In this document: one piece after another, positions 1 to 12,383 of the stretch
Layout: every line of letters starts with the position of its first letter
How positions within the stretch are numbered: the first letter of the stretch is position 1
From: Sarcophilus harrisii
Lineage: Eukaryota; Chordata; Mammalia; Dasyuromorphia; Dasyuridae
Direction: 5' to 3'
Assembly: GCF_902635505.1 (NCBI RefSeq)
Contig: NC_045430.1
Location: 280,115,181 to 280,179,180, forward strand
Length of the DNA stretch: 64,000 nucleotides
Notes under the pieces: model-generated
Databases searched by the model: none
What the model was told of the DNA's origin: nothing
Seen by the model: only the letters and a program-made list of their open reading frames with translations
Translations under genes and position numbers: made by a program

Positions 1-939
1 GCAGAAAGATACTATGGAGTCCTTCATTTTAAAATGATTTTATTAAAATAATAACGACTCATATTTATGTGCATTTTCAGGTTTCCAAGCACTTAGTATA
101 TTAGCTCATCTGATCCCCACAGCCGCCCCGGGAGGCAGATCCTGCAATTATCTCCACTCTACAGATGACAAAGTGAGGCCCAAAGGCTTGCCTAGGGCAC
201 TTTTCCAAGATTACCCAATGGATCTGTGGTGGGTCCCCCTTAAAACTCTGCTTTCTTGCCTTTAAGGCAAGTGCTCTTTCCACACTGGCTCTAGCTAATG
301 TGCAGCTAGGAAGCACAGTGGGTAGAGCACAAAAATCAGAGCTCACCTTAGCTAGGTCCCCCTGGCAATTCACCGAGTTCTCCCAGCCTGTAAAGTAGGG
401 ACAATAATAACACCTCCCTGCCAGGTTGGTGGGAGGTCAGATGAGATGGAATGGCTTAGGGAGACTTAATCCACTATAAAATGTCATGTGTAACTCTACT
501 GGCACAACATGAGACTGAATATGGATCTCAAAGAGAGAGCAGAGAGAACTTCGGGAGTCTGGGAGACAGAGGTTAAGTCTGTGTGGTTTGGGAAGGCTCC
601 ATACAGAGGTAGGGGCTCAAAGGCTGGAGGAGAATTGGCCAAGAAGCCCAGGAAAAGATGAATGGAGGAGCATGAAAACATGGAAGAACCGGCTCTTTGT
701 GATGACTAAGAGGATGTCATCTCGTGTCCTACTCTCCAAAATGGCATAAACCGGGCTGGAGGTCACGGGACCGGTCTGAGCCCCTGCTCAGGCTCCCATT
801 GCTCAGATTCCTGGAATCACTGGGGACCAGAGCCTCCCTGCCATCCCTGGCTCGCGGCTTCCTTATCCCTCCCTGGAGAGTTCTCCAGGGCTGGCCCCAT
901 TCCTAGAGCCCTATCCCTCATTTTTGGCTCTGCGCTTCC

Positions 940-1178
940 CTGGCTAAAAATCCATCCTCCCCAAAGCCTTTCCCAGTCCTCTTCAGTCTGAGTGCCTCAC
1001 TCCCTTAGGCTTTATTTATCACCTCGATTGTCCATTGTTGGGTGAATGGCGGCTCCTCCATTCATTACACTGTGAGGTACTTGAATTCAGGAATTGTTTC
1101 TTTTTTCTCTACTTTTATCCCCAGGGTGAGAGCAGTACCTGGCACATAGTAGGTCCTTAATAAACACATGTGGACCAG
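940..1178 (+). repeat. L2 LINE 3' end
   Basis: The sequence runs through the typical L2 tail: a pyrimidine-rich start, 'tgaggtacttgaattcagg', then 'cctggcacatagtagg' and 'ttaataaa'. This order is the recognisable signature of ancient mammalian L2 3' ends. It is a truncated, decayed copy. Confidence 0.7.
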
Positions 1179-1345
1179 GGTTCAAATATCAGCTCCACGA
1201 CTTGCTCGCTAGTTCCATGACCTCCAGCGTGTGACTTCCCCTTTCTGAACATCTGCTTCCTCTTCTATAAAATGAAACTGGGACAGAATTGGACTAGGTG
1301 ACCTTTGTGTCTCCTCGCAGCTCTGCTATTTCATGATTCCACGAT
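1179..1345 (+). repeat. MIR-type ancient SINE
   Basis: The copy has the tRNA-SINE layout: 'tcaaatatcagctccac', then a 'tgacttcccctttctgaac' segment, 'cttctataaaatgaaactggg' and 'ctctgctatttcatgattc'. It directly follows the L2 tail. MIR family is inferred by eye. Confidence 0.6.
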
Positions 1346-4254
1346 CAAATAAGCTTGGTCAGACACTAATGATCCCTCTTCTTAAATCGTCCACAAGGAG
1401 TTGCTGTTCTGACAGCAGATGGCACTACCACCACAATCCCTAAATTGTTTGCCCTTTATTCCTATGGAAACCTTAAGAAATGGCTTCTGGAAATTTGTGC
1501 AAGCTGTTGGTTTGAAAAGTGGCTATTTTTAAGCTTCCTCAGTCTTTAGGCAAGGTTCTTTCACCATACATTGAAAATCTAAGAAGCCTCCAAACCCTGG
1601 AAAAATAAAAAGTTTGTAGTCAACCACTCCTTCATCTTTGAAACAAACCCCCAAAAAGATGGGGGGACTACAATCCCATCCCTTAAGAAAAACATGTAAA
1701 AGGAAGCTATATTAATAAGCGTCTTCCACCATGTCTCCTCCCCTGCCACCAGCCTGGAAGAGCAATCTCTCAGCTTTCATTCCCTGCATAACCATTCCCC
1801 ATCTGTTACTCTATTTCTGGGCTATCATTTACCCTTTTTATTGAGCCTAACTCATCACTGGATAACGCGTTGCCCCATATTTGCATCCGTCCATTATACA
1901 TTTCTCCACTGACCTTCGGGAAACTTGAAAATCTGATTGTTCGGACATGGTGGGAGGATGAACTGGATTGCCCTCAAAAAAAATTGACAAGTTCTTTTAA
2001 TGGCTCCAGGCTTTGCGAAGATTCATATTTGTAACACTGACTAACTTTCTACTGGAATTATTATATAGCAGCAGTAAAACTTGGGATGTAACAATCTCTA
2101 AAGAATTGAAAATAAACATCCTCTAGAGGGCAATAGAAAGGCACATGATGGGTGTGGACAGTACACAATAGAGAACCAAAAAGGAACTCCTAAGAACCAT
2201 AATAAAAATATATCTTTAAGACATTATATGAGAAGAAGAAAGCCTGACCTCTTCAGCAGACATCCAGATGTCCCCCTGATATCTTGAAAATATCAGGAGA
2301 AAGTGAGGAAGGTCTCCAGTGGTGTTGAGTGAACTTTGGCAAGGATGGGAACAAAAGTCACACAGGATGAACTGGAATAGATAAGCTGCCGTCTACAGTA
2401 CAGTACTGAGAGCACAGATCCATTGGACATTCAAGTATTTTACTAACTCCTTGAGGTGGGGATGTAAGTTGGTTGGGATTTCTATCAATGGGAGGAGACC
2501 TCCTGCTATTGAAACCAGAGGTCCTTGGAGTATAGAAACGTTGACTTTAGTAACCTAATGCTACCTGAGAAAAACTCAAGCTGAAAGCACTGACCTCTGC
2601 TTTCTAGAGTGTATGAATTTTAGGCTTATTAATAGAAGAAGGCAGCAGATTTTTATTAGTCACCTTTTTGTGTCAGGAATTATGCTGAGTGTTTTACAAA
2701 TCTCATCAGAATAGATCATTTATTCCTTCTTAAATCCTAAACTTTCTGAGGGCCAAAATCTTTCACTTTTACCTTAGTACTCCCAGAAACTAACTCAGTG
2801 TCTAACCCTTACTTGGATCCTAATCAATGCTTTTAAAATTCCAACCTTTTAAAAAAACTGGGTGGAAAGAGAACTTTCCTAGCTGATAATCCCTTTGAGT
2901 TACAAACCCGGGCCAACCCCTTGAACTGCCTACAGAAGGAAACCTGATCTAGGAAGCCCAGTTGTTAAGCAAACATTCTAGATTATGGGTATGGGCAGGA
3001 GCAATCCATTAGGTAGCAAAGAAGCAGAAAAGGAAGTATAATGTTTGTACACTCAGCCTTTATCATGGCAGATTTTTTTTTTCTAAAACACAGGAGAAAG
3101 GAAGGGGATCAGTTGACCTGGAACTTTATTTTTTAAAGTAAATAATCAGTCAGCCAAAGAATAAAAAGGGTATGATGAGATAGATAGACGTGAACTGTGC
3201 TTTTCTCCAGTTGCTCCATTTTCTAACAATTAACCCTCAGCCTTCAGAGAGAGTATCCTGGCTAGAAGAAAGTTCAAATGAAAAGTTGATCTGGAATTAG
3301 CGACATCACTAGGGAGTCTTGGCCAGGTCCTAAACCCAGGATGGTCTTTTTGAGGAGAGAATGAAGGCCCTGAAAAACTCTCCTCTGTATCAGGATCATC
3401 TTAGTCCAGGAAAGGCTCATTCTACAAAGGTCTGGCTTCATTTAAAATGCCCAATGGACAATGAAGACTCTGTGAAGAGGGTCCTTGAGGGAAATATGAA
3501 CCTTTTCTCATACAGGAGGACAGGTTTGCTGTTGCCTATGGAGAAACTGAGTGTACAGCAAAGACACTGTCTCCTAGGTGAGTTGGGAACATTTGATAAA
3601 GTTGTGGACAAATAAATTCTCATCGAAGCTGCTCTGGGAACTACAACCAAGGAGACTTACAAGGGGATGCACCTTTCTATGCAAAGGAAGTGGGAGTAAC
3701 CTGAGAAGCAGGTTGTATCCATGGTATTTAAGGTGACCTGAATGAGTCACGTAAGTGGAAGGAAAAAGTGGCTAGGAGTCCAAGGGGGAGGATGAAAGAG
3801 AATCAAATGGTACATAAAAGCAAATTTCTCTAATGTACCTAGAAATGATCCTTCTCTTAGAAATGGTGTTTCAACAGCAGTCTTCCTACCAATGAGTGAA
3901 TTCATCATTCAGCTGTCCCACACCCCCATTTGCAGAGTCATCTTTCCACCTGGAAGATACTTAGCCCACTCTTATCTTGAAGCTGAAGACTGAAGTCCCT
4001 CTACTTTGGCTTTGGCTTTCAGATTGAAGAATTTACCAGCAGTGCAGGAGCTGACTTTGCTGCCATATTTGTGTTCATTGAAGACATTTGACAACATGGC
4101 TGAAAATATCATGCTAAAAAATATGGGAGCAAGCACACTCCTCGTTTCACTCCATCCATGACCGGGAAAGCTCCAGAGCTCTGTCCATTGTCCAGAAGAC
4201 AGACAGCCATGTGATCTTTTTTTTTTTTTTACTGTGTTTCCTGACTTCTTTTTT

Positions 4255-5000
4255 ATTCCTCTCTTTTTATTATTAAAGCTTTTTATTTTCTTTTTATTAA
4301 AGCTTTTCATTTTCAAAATATATGGATGATTAATTCTTCAACATAAATCCTTACAAAAGGGTTCCAATTTCTCCCCCCCCTTCTCCTAACTCCTCCCCAG
4401 ATGGCAAGTAGCTTAATATGTGTTAAACATGGTATCACTATATGTCAAGTCCAATAACTGCATACAAATTATCTTGTTACACAAGAAAAATCATATCAAA
4501 AAGAAAAATAATGAGAAAGAAAATAAAATGTAAGCAAAAAACAACAAAAAGAGTGAAAATGCTGTGTTGCGAACTACACTCAGTTCCCATAGTTCTCTCT
4601 CTCTGGGTGCGTATGGCTCTTTTCATCACTGAACAAGTGGAACTGGTCTGAATAATCTTATTGTTGAAAAGAGCCACGTCCATCAGAATTGATCATCATA
4701 TAGTATTGTTGTTGCCGTGTACGATGATCTCCTGGTTCTGCTCACTTCTCTCAGCATCAGTTCATGTCAGTCTCTCCAGCCTTTCTGAAATCATCCTGCT
4801 GGTCATTTCTTACAAAATAATAATATCCCATAATATTCATATACCAAAACTCATTCAGCCGTTCCCCACTGATGGGCAGCCACTCAGTTTCCAGTTCTTT
4901 GCCACCATGAAGAGCACAAGCACAATCTTGAAGCTGGCATACTGTACTGATGAACTTCTCTGCCCAATCACTTTTTGACATAATTTCCCATAAGCCCCCA
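4255..5000 (-). repeat. Marsupial L1 3' UTR, minus strand
   Basis: Read on the minus strand this ends in 'aataaaaagcttta'-like sequence (near 4,270-4,310). It contains the stretch complementary to 'catataccaaaactcattcagcc' and 'cactgatgggcagccactcag'. That stretch matches the non-coding 3' region I know from marsupial L1 copies (a small open frame translating near 'W-Y-M-N-I-M-G' lies in it). The copy is 5' truncated, and the open frames across it are by-products of the L1 sequence. An A/T run near 4,219 and a C run near 4,372 interrupt it. Confidence 0.6.
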
Positions 5001-6839
5001 CAAATGGCAGTATCAAAGCATCAGAGCCTGAACTCAGTAGGAATCTAGCCAATGTTGATTAACTAAACCCCCAATCCCAACTTTGTACGCTCAGAGAATT
5101 GCTGATTTAAAAGTCCGAATCCTTTTCCCTGTGCCATGTTTCCTGCAGATGAAGTTGCTCCAGGATGTTTCTCTATAGCAGAATTTTAGGAGTCCAGGGA
5201 CAAACCTGGGATCTAATATTAACCTTCCAGGTAGTTACTTGGATGAACTCGGACTGGTCCCTTCCCTTCTCAGATCCTCAACCACCCCTCTCCATTGTGA
5301 GGGAGATGGACTAGATCCAAAAGCAGAAGCTTAGAGCACGCCTTCCCCTTCACCTTGTAGATGAGCAAGGGGAGGGCAACTTATCCAAGGTCACCTGGGG
5401 AGCCAAAGAAGTCCCCCTCCTCTGACTGGGAATCTCATCATCCCCTTCGCTTCTCCAGCACAGCTCAAGTCCCTTCCAGTTTTATCTACAAACACAGGGT
5501 GGGCATTTTCACTGACTCATACAACCCCAGCCCCTGCCCACCCCCTGCCCACGGGCCTGAGCTCTCAGGTCAGGTTCACAGGAGCAGAAAGCAGCCTGGG
5601 CTACAGGAAGGAACTGCCTCCACCAACAGCTGCTAAGTATGGCCCAGACTGACTCCCCAGGAGTGTGTTTGCTCTTAGCTGGCTTCTGCAAATAGGGATC
5701 AGCTGTATCTGATCCCCTAAACCTGAATCACTGGCTCAGAACACAGGTGGCCTGGAGAATGATCCAGCTCTGGGTTATTGGCAGGAAGACCCGGCCCAGA
5801 TAAGACGATACAAGAGCTCACTCTCCGACGTCATATAAGGAGCCGTGTTTGCAGATCCCCTCCTATGAGCTCTGGGGGCATAGCAGAAAACCCCCAAGAC
5901 TTGGCCCTGCCTCGGCCTCTGAGAAGACCCGAGAAGACAAGACAGGAGATGATTGGGCCAAATGGTGCACAATTACACAGATTTTCTCCTGACCTGATCA
6001 TCTGCAGCCCCCTTCCCAACCTAGCTGCTGTGCCAGCTGTGGCCCAAAAATGTATGGGACTGCTGGGGGGGGGGGTGCTGACCTCCACTATCCTTTGTCC
6101 ACCCTCAGTGGCTCCCCATCTCTCCTTGATCTTGCCCATTCCAATGGACTCAATTTAAATTTAAGAATTTGGACTTTTTAATAACAATTCTCTGAACATA
6201 CTGTCTTGGGACTGGGAGCAAGCAAGGAAGGGATGTAAGGAGAGGAAAAGCTTTGGGTTATACAGGGGAAAGATGCAGAAACATGGTACATTCAGTCAGA
6301 GGATCCGAGTTCCAGTTTCGCCTTATGGGCTCTACCTGGTTCCCTTCTCTGGATTTCAGCATCTTCCTGTGTCCTGAGAAGAGTCTGGACTCGGAGCTCT
6401 CCAGCTCTAAGCCTCCGAAAGGGCCCAATGGCCGGAGCTGCTTCCTGCACGAGGCCTGAAGGTCACTCCCTCTGGAGAACCTGACGTTCATCTACGTTTA
6501 TTGAACAATCAAAGGAAATTCTTTATAGATGAACTCCGTTCCTTCCAATTGTTTCGGGATATTTTGGGAAGTGCCTGGGTCCCGCTAGATAGAACAGAAG
6601 GAGAAAAAAAGATCAATCTTTCAGCCACATGAAGAAAACAAATTTTGAGGTTTACACATTCAAGCTTTTCACACATCTGTGGTTTTTCATGAAAATCTGA
6701 GAAGTTTCCTCTTCTGGGGAAGGGCTGGACTCCTCTTGTCTATGATGGTAAAATCCGCTGGAATTAGACCCTTGCCCCAGGAGATTCAGCTGCTTGAAGA
6801 AGTTTCTAGCTTTTAATGCTGCTCACACACAGCTCAGGG

Positions 6840-7050
6840 GCTCTCTCCACCAGGAAGACTTCCAGGATCTCCCCAGTTCCCAACACACCTTCACTCTTTA
6901 ATAGTTTTGCTTCCTTGAGGACATGTTCTGTCCCACCACTGGAAGGGAAGCTTCCTGAGGAACTTCTGTCTCATTGTTTGTCACTAGTTCCCAGTACCTG
7001 TTATGGAAGAGGCATTTAATAAGACTTTGTAGAATTGGTTTAGGGAACAG
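6840..7050 (+). repeat. L2-like LINE remnant
   Basis: The segments 'ccttgaggacatgttctgtc' and 'ttcccagtacctgttatgg' followed by 'gcatttaataagactttg' follow the order of an L2 3' end. The copy is diverged, and the family call is by eye. Confidence 0.45.
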
Positions 7051-7447
7051 AGTTGAGGGAGAAAAAAAAAACCAGTCTACAGGAAATGAGAGTTCATATC
7101 CACACATGCATGGAAGGAGTCAATATTTCTCAGGCAATCGAAGAAAAGGCCAAAAGCTGCTTTGGAGCCCCCTCCCTCTCATCTTTATCTCCCTTGTTTC
7201 TTTTCCTCAGTTTCTTTTCCTGGTTCAGCCCCTGACTTCCTGCTTCTTCCTTTCTCTGACAGTGGAGCCGCCCGATGTGGCGATCGGAGAGGATGCTCCG
7301 AATCCCAAGAATCCAGCTTCCAAGAACCATCAGTGTCCCCAAAGCCCAGATGATTAACTGAGTCCCTGGATGCTGACGGGTCCCACTCCCCCATCTTTGT
7401 GCGGATCAGATGTAATAAAATGGACAATATCCAAAAGAGAAAATGCA

Positions 7448-7650
7448 AACAATGGCGCAGTGGAAAGAGCCCCAGGAAGACTCATCTTCCTGAATTCAAA
7501 GCCAGTCTCAAACACTAACTAAATCACCTCACCCTTGCTTGCCTCAGTTTCCTCATCTGGGAAATGAGCTGGAGAAAAGCTCCAGGAGCTTTGCCAAAAT
7601 AAAAAACCCAAATGGGGTTACAGAGAGTTAGACACAATTGAAAACAATTG
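7448..7650 (+). repeat. Marsupial SINE, near full length
   Basis: It begins 'aatggcgcagtggaaagagc' and has an A/B-box-like 'gaattcaaagccagtctc'. It continues with 'cctcagtttcctcatctgg', 'gaaatgagctggag' and the tail 'agttagacacaattgaaaac'. This is the common marsupial tRNA-headed SINE with the 'gagtcagacacaac' tail. The subfamily cannot be fixed by eye. Confidence 0.7.
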
Positions 7651-8330
7651 AGCAGCAACAACAAATACTCATTTGACAAAGTTTTTGCCCTCACTAACAA
7701 CCAGAAATGCAAATTAAAGGAACTCATAGCCATTGAATTGACCACAATATTTAAAAGCAGCAAGCTCAAGGCTTGCAGTATTTCAGAGAATGCAACAGAA
7801 CAAGTATTTATTAAGTTCCTACTATCTCAGGTGGCACTGTACAGTAATTATTATGCAGCTGCAGCATGGAAGACTCCTAAGTCCATCCATTCATCGCCGA
7901 CCAAATTGGAAATTCATACAATCTTTTTTTGGAAAATAATTGGGCAGAACATTTAGTGGAAGGTTTAAAAATAATTATAATTTCTGATGCGATAATTCCA
8001 TTCCATTCCCATAGCCTGCGCATTATCAAAAGCAAAGCCCAAAATGGAAGCAATCTGTATAAAGACTTTTTTTTAATAATAGTAGTATTTATCGCTGAAA
8101 AAATACCATCACTCTCTCCCCAAAAAACTGAAAGTAATCTGATTATCCAACAATAGAATGCATACATTGTGATACATTGAAATTATGGAATATAGCAAAG
8201 CAAATGAAGTATATAGAGAAATTTCCAAAAACCTTTATGAGATCAAGTCAACATGAAAAAAATAAAACCACAAATTCTTCCAGAAGTCACTGTGTTTATT
8301 CTATGGTCATAAAAAAAAAATTGTGACTAG
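7651..8330 (+). repeat. Decayed L1 3' UTR pieces, plus strand
   Basis: Diverged matches to the marsupial L1 3' UTR appear in order: 'accagaaatgcaaattaaa' near 7,700, 'accaaattggaaattcatac' near 7,900, and 'aatgaagtatatagagaaat' near 8,203. A stretch at about 7,760-7,890 does not fit and may be an insertion. There is no open coding frame of meaning. Recognition is from memory of the family. Confidence 0.5.
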
Positions 8331-8440
8331 AGGAAATTGCCAAATTTTAGGAAGTTTTAAGAGAAGGACTAAAGAGTTACGAAAATTATCCATTTGAATT
8401 GATTTTTGTCCGGACCTTTGATTTACTGATAGAATAAATC

Positions 8441-8728
8441 CCTTCTCCTACTTTCTACCTCCTTTTCTTCCCCCTCTCATTTCTTCTCTCCTTCTCCTGT
8501 CTCCTTCCTTCTCTTCCTTCCCCTCTCCCTGTCCTTGTCTGCCCCACTCTTCCCTCCCTCTTTCTCATTTTCCACCTCCACCCTTCTCCCTCACCTCCTC
8601 CCTGTCCTCTCTTTTCTTGCCTCTTCCTCATTCCACCCCTCTCTTCATCTCCTTATCCCCTTCTCCTTCTCTCCTTCTTCCTTTATTTCTCTTCTTTCCT
8701 CACTTTCTTCTCTTTCCTTTTGCAGCTT
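8441..8728. repeat. Polypyrimidine (C/T) tract
   Basis: About 290 bases are almost pure C and T on the plus strand, with mixed tcc/ttc units. The serine/leucine-rich open frame over it is a composition artefact. Confidence 0.85.
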
Positions 8729-10025
8729 CCAACCTACCAAAGTTGCAGGTTCTAGTTCCCCTGTAGAATCCTTGGTTTTTAGCTGCTCTCCATCCCTCTT
8801 TTTTGCTTTTGTAATTCTCTCTAGCCTTCCAGTTTGACCTGGGCATTTTGAAGGAGCCCCAGAAAGCATTAAAGGAGATCTCACGGGGTTGTCTGTAAAA
8901 GGGCAGAGGAAGACAGGGGATGGACTTGTGACTGGGCCTCGTTCTTCCCAAAATGCAGCCAGTGAGAGGACAAACGGCTGGATTCAAAGTGTGACTTCTT
9001 CCTTAACAGCCTCTTCTTCCTTCCTGGGCCTTCATTTGAGGGGGTTTCCATGTACTCATGCTCTCTGCAGATCCCCTTTCTACTCTGTCTCTGGGAAAGG
9101 TATCTCCCTTCCCCCAAATAAACAAGCACTCATCCTCTTTTTGTACATCTGATCTTCCACCTCTCTCATGGGAGCCCTCAGGGGCAGGAGCCATCTTTTT
9201 TACTTCTATTTTTAGTATGAGCTCAGTAATTGTTTCTGCTGGCCAGCTCCAAGGGCAGTGGGCCAGCTATTGCTGGCCCCATTCCAACAGCCTTCATTTT
9301 ACAGAGGAGACCACTGAGGGCCATAGAGTTCCAGTAGCCACTGTCACACATATAAGAAATAACAAAGTCTCAGTTTCAGTCCGGATCGTGATTCTCAATC
9401 CAGTGAGTCTTTGTGGTTCCAAGTCCAGCACTCTCCCTGTGTGAGAATCACAGAGAAAAAATCACATCCCAATAACTTACTTTGCTCTAAGAAAAATGAG
9501 AAATGAGCTCAGTCCATAAATGTCATCCATGTCTATTAAACACAGTTTAAGAATTAGAAAAAGTTGTTTTGATTTTGTTTGTTTGTTTTTTACTTTTAAA
9601 GTATATTTTTTTAATCTGCCAAAGAAATGGCTGCCTGCAGTTATTCATTACATTCCTTGGGGCAGAATTACACAAATTAATTCACTTTCCAGCCAGTCTG
9701 CAAGGCCCACTGAGCTCAGCCATCCCGAGGAACAATGGTGTACAGAGAAGTCCATCATTCAACTGCTGGTTTCTTTTTCCATTGAACTGCAGCCAAACAG
9801 GCTGTTTGAGGTCTGGAGTTGGGGGAGGGAGGCAGAGGAGACCCACAACGGAGATCTGGCTTTCTAACGAGCTGCCACCTGATCTGAATTAAGACAGGGA
9901 GAAAGACAAGTTCCCATTGGGAAGGCATGAGAACCGGGGAGAAGGGCACATTCTGGAACTCTGCAGGTGAATCTGCTCTTGTCACCACAAAGGTGGGACT
10001 GGGGATCAGGTGTTTCTTTTGCGTC

Positions 10026-10032
10026 TATAAAT
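10026..10032 (+). promoter_or_regulatory. AGR3: TATA box of AGR3
   Basis: TATAAAT lies about 30 bases before the expected start of the non-coding first exon, which is closed by a strong donor at 10,103. A TATA-type promoter suits a tissue-restricted epithelial gene. The transcription start near 10,056 is inferred from spacing alone. Confidence 0.6.
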
Positions 10033-10055
10033 CCTCACCCATCCTGAAGTGGACA

Positions 10056-10102
10056 CATTCAGGAGAGAGAAAAAAAGCTACCAGGAGCCCTGATCGATTA
10101 AG
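10056..10102 (+). other. AGR3: AGR3 exon 1, 5' UTR (non-coding)
   Basis: The exon ends in AAG|GTAAGC, a near-consensus donor with the intron starting at 10,103. It contains no ATG, so translation begins in exon 2, as in AGR2, which also has a non-coding exon 1. The 5' boundary is estimated as about 30 bases past the TATA box; the 3' boundary is read from the sequence. Confidence 0.55.
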
Positions 10103-10204
10103 GTAAGCAAAAGTTTCCAGGCCTTTTATTCAGGAGTCAAACTATTTAATATTTGATGTTTGAGTGAGAGAGGGATTTTGCCAAATGATTTGAGGGAAAT
10201 GGTT

Positions 10205-10212
10205 TGTAAATA
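10205..10212 (-). promoter_or_regulatory. Possible forkhead (FOXA) site in AGR3 intron 1
   Basis: TGTAAATA reads TATTTACA on the other strand, which fits the FOXA core TRTTTAC. It lies about 100 bases into intron 1. FOXA factors are known regulators of AGR2. An 8-mer can occur by chance, so this is only a candidate. Confidence 0.2.
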
Positions 10213-11132
10213 TATAAGCATCCTCCTCATCCCTAGGGGACTAGTTACCTTTGTGGCTGGTGAATGATCCATAAAGAAATCATGCAAAGAAGATAGAAGA
10301 TAATCTAAGGGGTGTTTGGGGGTGAGGGGGAGTCTCTAGTCCAGGAGGCTGAGCACATAATAATCGGCCATCCGACTTTACTAATAACTTTCTTTCTTTC
10401 ACACAATCTATCTGTCCATTAGTCTGGGTAGGCAGCAGAATCCCACGAGAACTCAGAAAAGAGGAATGAATTATTTAAAGGTAAAAATGATGTCCTGAAA
10501 CAAGGTGCAAAGTCATCAAGATGAATGCAGAGTCACACTCAGTTTTTTAGAGTAGCCCCACAATTCCAGGGCAAGAGCATCATAGCTGGAGAGGAATTGG
10601 GCTGAGGAAGATCTGGGAGTGTGCATGGACTTCAGCTCAGTATCCATTGATAAGGCAGAAACCAAAGCCAGTCTATCCTTGGGCTTTGAGGGGAAAGGCA
10701 GAGGGTCCAGTTGTGATCATTTGGATCTTCAAAGATTAGGAAGGGCATCTTACTGGCAGGTCAACAAGGTTGCCAAAGAGCACTGAGCACATGCTTCGTT
10801 AGGATTAGCTGAAGGAGAAAACACTGGGTCTGGGAAAGAGAGAGAGGGAAGTGAACTGTCTTGATCATTAGATTTGGAGGGGGGGCGGGGAATCAGGCTT
10901 TTTCTGCTTGATCCCAGAAGGCAGAAATGGCCGTAAGGAGGGGAAGTCACAAAGAGACACATGTAGATTTGAGGTAGTTGGTTGTTGTTATTGCTTTAAA
11001 GTGGTAATACTTTGAGCTTTCCCACAGGGGAGAACATGGGGGCAGGTCTCCAAGCCCAAGGTTGATGATGCTTTGTTGAGGAAAGAATACTTTTTAGGTG
11101 TGACTTGGAGTAGAAGATACTAGGTTCCTACC

Positions 11133-11533
11133 AACTCTAAGTTCTGGCTTAGTAGGAACCTGGAGATTCTAAGTTCTAGCTTGGTAGGAACCCTGAGATT
11201 CTAAGTTCTGGCTTAGTAGAAACTAGAGATTCTAAGTTCTAGCTTGGTAGGAACCCTGAGATTCTAAGTTCTGGCTTAGTAGAAACTAGAGATTCTAAGT
11301 TCTAGCTTGGGTAGGAACCCTGAGATTCTAAGTTCTGGCTTAGTAGAAACTAGAGATTCTAAGTTCTAGCTTGGTAGGAACCTGGAGATTCTAAGTTCTG
11401 GCTTGGTTGGAACCTGGAGATTCTAAGTTCTAGCTTGGTAGGAACCCTGAGATTCTAAGTTCTGGCTTAGTAGAAACTAGAGATTCTAAGTTCTAGCTTG
11501 GTAGGAACCTGGAGATCCCAAGTTCTATGGTAT
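11133..11533. repeat. Minisatellite with alternating 32/31-bp units
   Basis: Thirteen tandem units are visible, the last one partial. Units begin at 11133, 11165, 11197, 11228, 11260, 11291, 11324, 11355, 11387, 11419, 11451, 11482 and 11514. Two unit types alternate: one has 'agcttggtaggaacc' (32 bp), the other 'ggcttagtagaaact' (31 bp), giving a 63-bp higher-order period. The array lies in AGR3 intron 1, about 0.85 kb before coding exon 2. Confidence 0.95.
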
Positions 11534-11989
11534 TATCTATGTCAAAGGGGGCATGTGTTTAAAATTCTGGTCAACATAAAGATATCCTCATTCTCCAAAA
11601 GGTTGCCCTAAAATGATCAGCAGAAGCAGAGGCAGAAAACAGGAGAGCTACAAATGAATGGAATGAAGAAGAATCCTTTTCACCACTCCTACCCCCACCC
11701 CTGCATTTCTTCTCCTTTAAAAAACACTCCAGACTGTTTATTCCTTTTCCTCAGCTCAGCTCCTATTTTGTCTCGGATCGGGAGCTTTCTGACATGTCAG
11801 AAAGCCTTTATTTTGTCTGTTTTTTCGAACTGTAAGCCATCTCCTTTCATTCAAAGGAAGGAATGCCCTTGAAGGCAGAAGGCAGCCTCTGTCTTTTGCC
11901 TTTGAAAAACTCAGTGTCTGCCACAATTCTCGCTCTAGGTCACGTAGCACATTCTATTCTTGTTTCCATGCCTTTGCACTGTCTGTATA

Positions 11990-12247
11990 TCACACCTAAA
12001 ATGTCTTAAAATTCATAGCACTGCTTTCTACATGAGGTTACTGCTGGTCCTCCCAGAGATTAACATCCCCCCTTCCATTGCCTTGTGTCTGCTCCGGATG
12101 ATTTGGGGTGCATAATTCAATATATGTGTTTCCCAAATTAGACTGAGATCCCCTACATGTTATTGGTTCCCTTCTTATTGTATCCAGCCCTTAGCACAAT
12201 CTCTGAAATATAGTAGGAGCTTAATAAATACTAGTTGATTGCCTGAT
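11990..12247 (+). repeat. L2 LINE 3' end
   Basis: The copy contains 'tttctacatgaggtta', a cctcccagag-like segment, 'gactgagatccccta', and the typical end 'atagtaggagcttaataaat' followed by 'actagttgattg'. It lies in AGR3 intron 1, just upstream of coding exon 2. Confidence 0.7.
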
Positions 12248-12383
12248 TCTTTGCTAAAACAATAAAGCAGGGTGACCATCTTTTAAAGGGGTGACCCCAG
12301 CCTTTGACACCATCCTTCCTGTTGCAGTGCAGAATCACCCTGTTGGTCTCCGAGGGCCTCATCGTGTTCCTCCGGAAGAAAGG

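Larger units (their letters stand above)
1..10055. other. Intergenic flank upstream of AGR3, no gene seen
   Basis: No exon series, conserved protein or RNA gene could be recognised here. The open reading frames are short, lack family resemblance, and mostly lie over repeats or low-complexity DNA. The stretch holds old L2 and MIR copies near 0.9-1.3 kb, a minus-strand L1 3' UTR at 4.3-5.0 kb, an L2-like piece near 6.9 kb, a SINE followed by a decayed L1 3' UTR at 7.4-8.3 kb, and a polypyrimidine tract at 8.4-8.7 kb. About 1.4-4.2, 5.0-6.8 and 8.7-10.0 kb show nothing I can assign. The last few hundred bases should contain the AGR3 proximal promoter. Confidence 0.7.

Noticed and set aside
1900-2500. 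Stretch resembling transposon-derived or coding sequence ('cacaggatgaactggaatag', 'agatccattggacattcaag')
   Set aside because: It has the feel of an old non-LTR element, but I could not match it to a named family, so I did not list it as a feature.
3361-3615. 84-codon plus-strand frame starting MKALKNSPLY
   Set aside because: No recognisable family, no splice framing, no promoter or polyadenylation signal near it. Chance frame.
4661-4981. Overlapping frames at 4.7-5.0 kb that look like a small protein
   Set aside because: They fall in the L1 3' UTR, which yields such frames in many copies.
11133-11533. Possible CRISPR-like array (regular ~32-bp repeats)
   Set aside because: The units are contiguous without unique spacers, and the locus is in a mammalian intron. 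It is a minisatellite.
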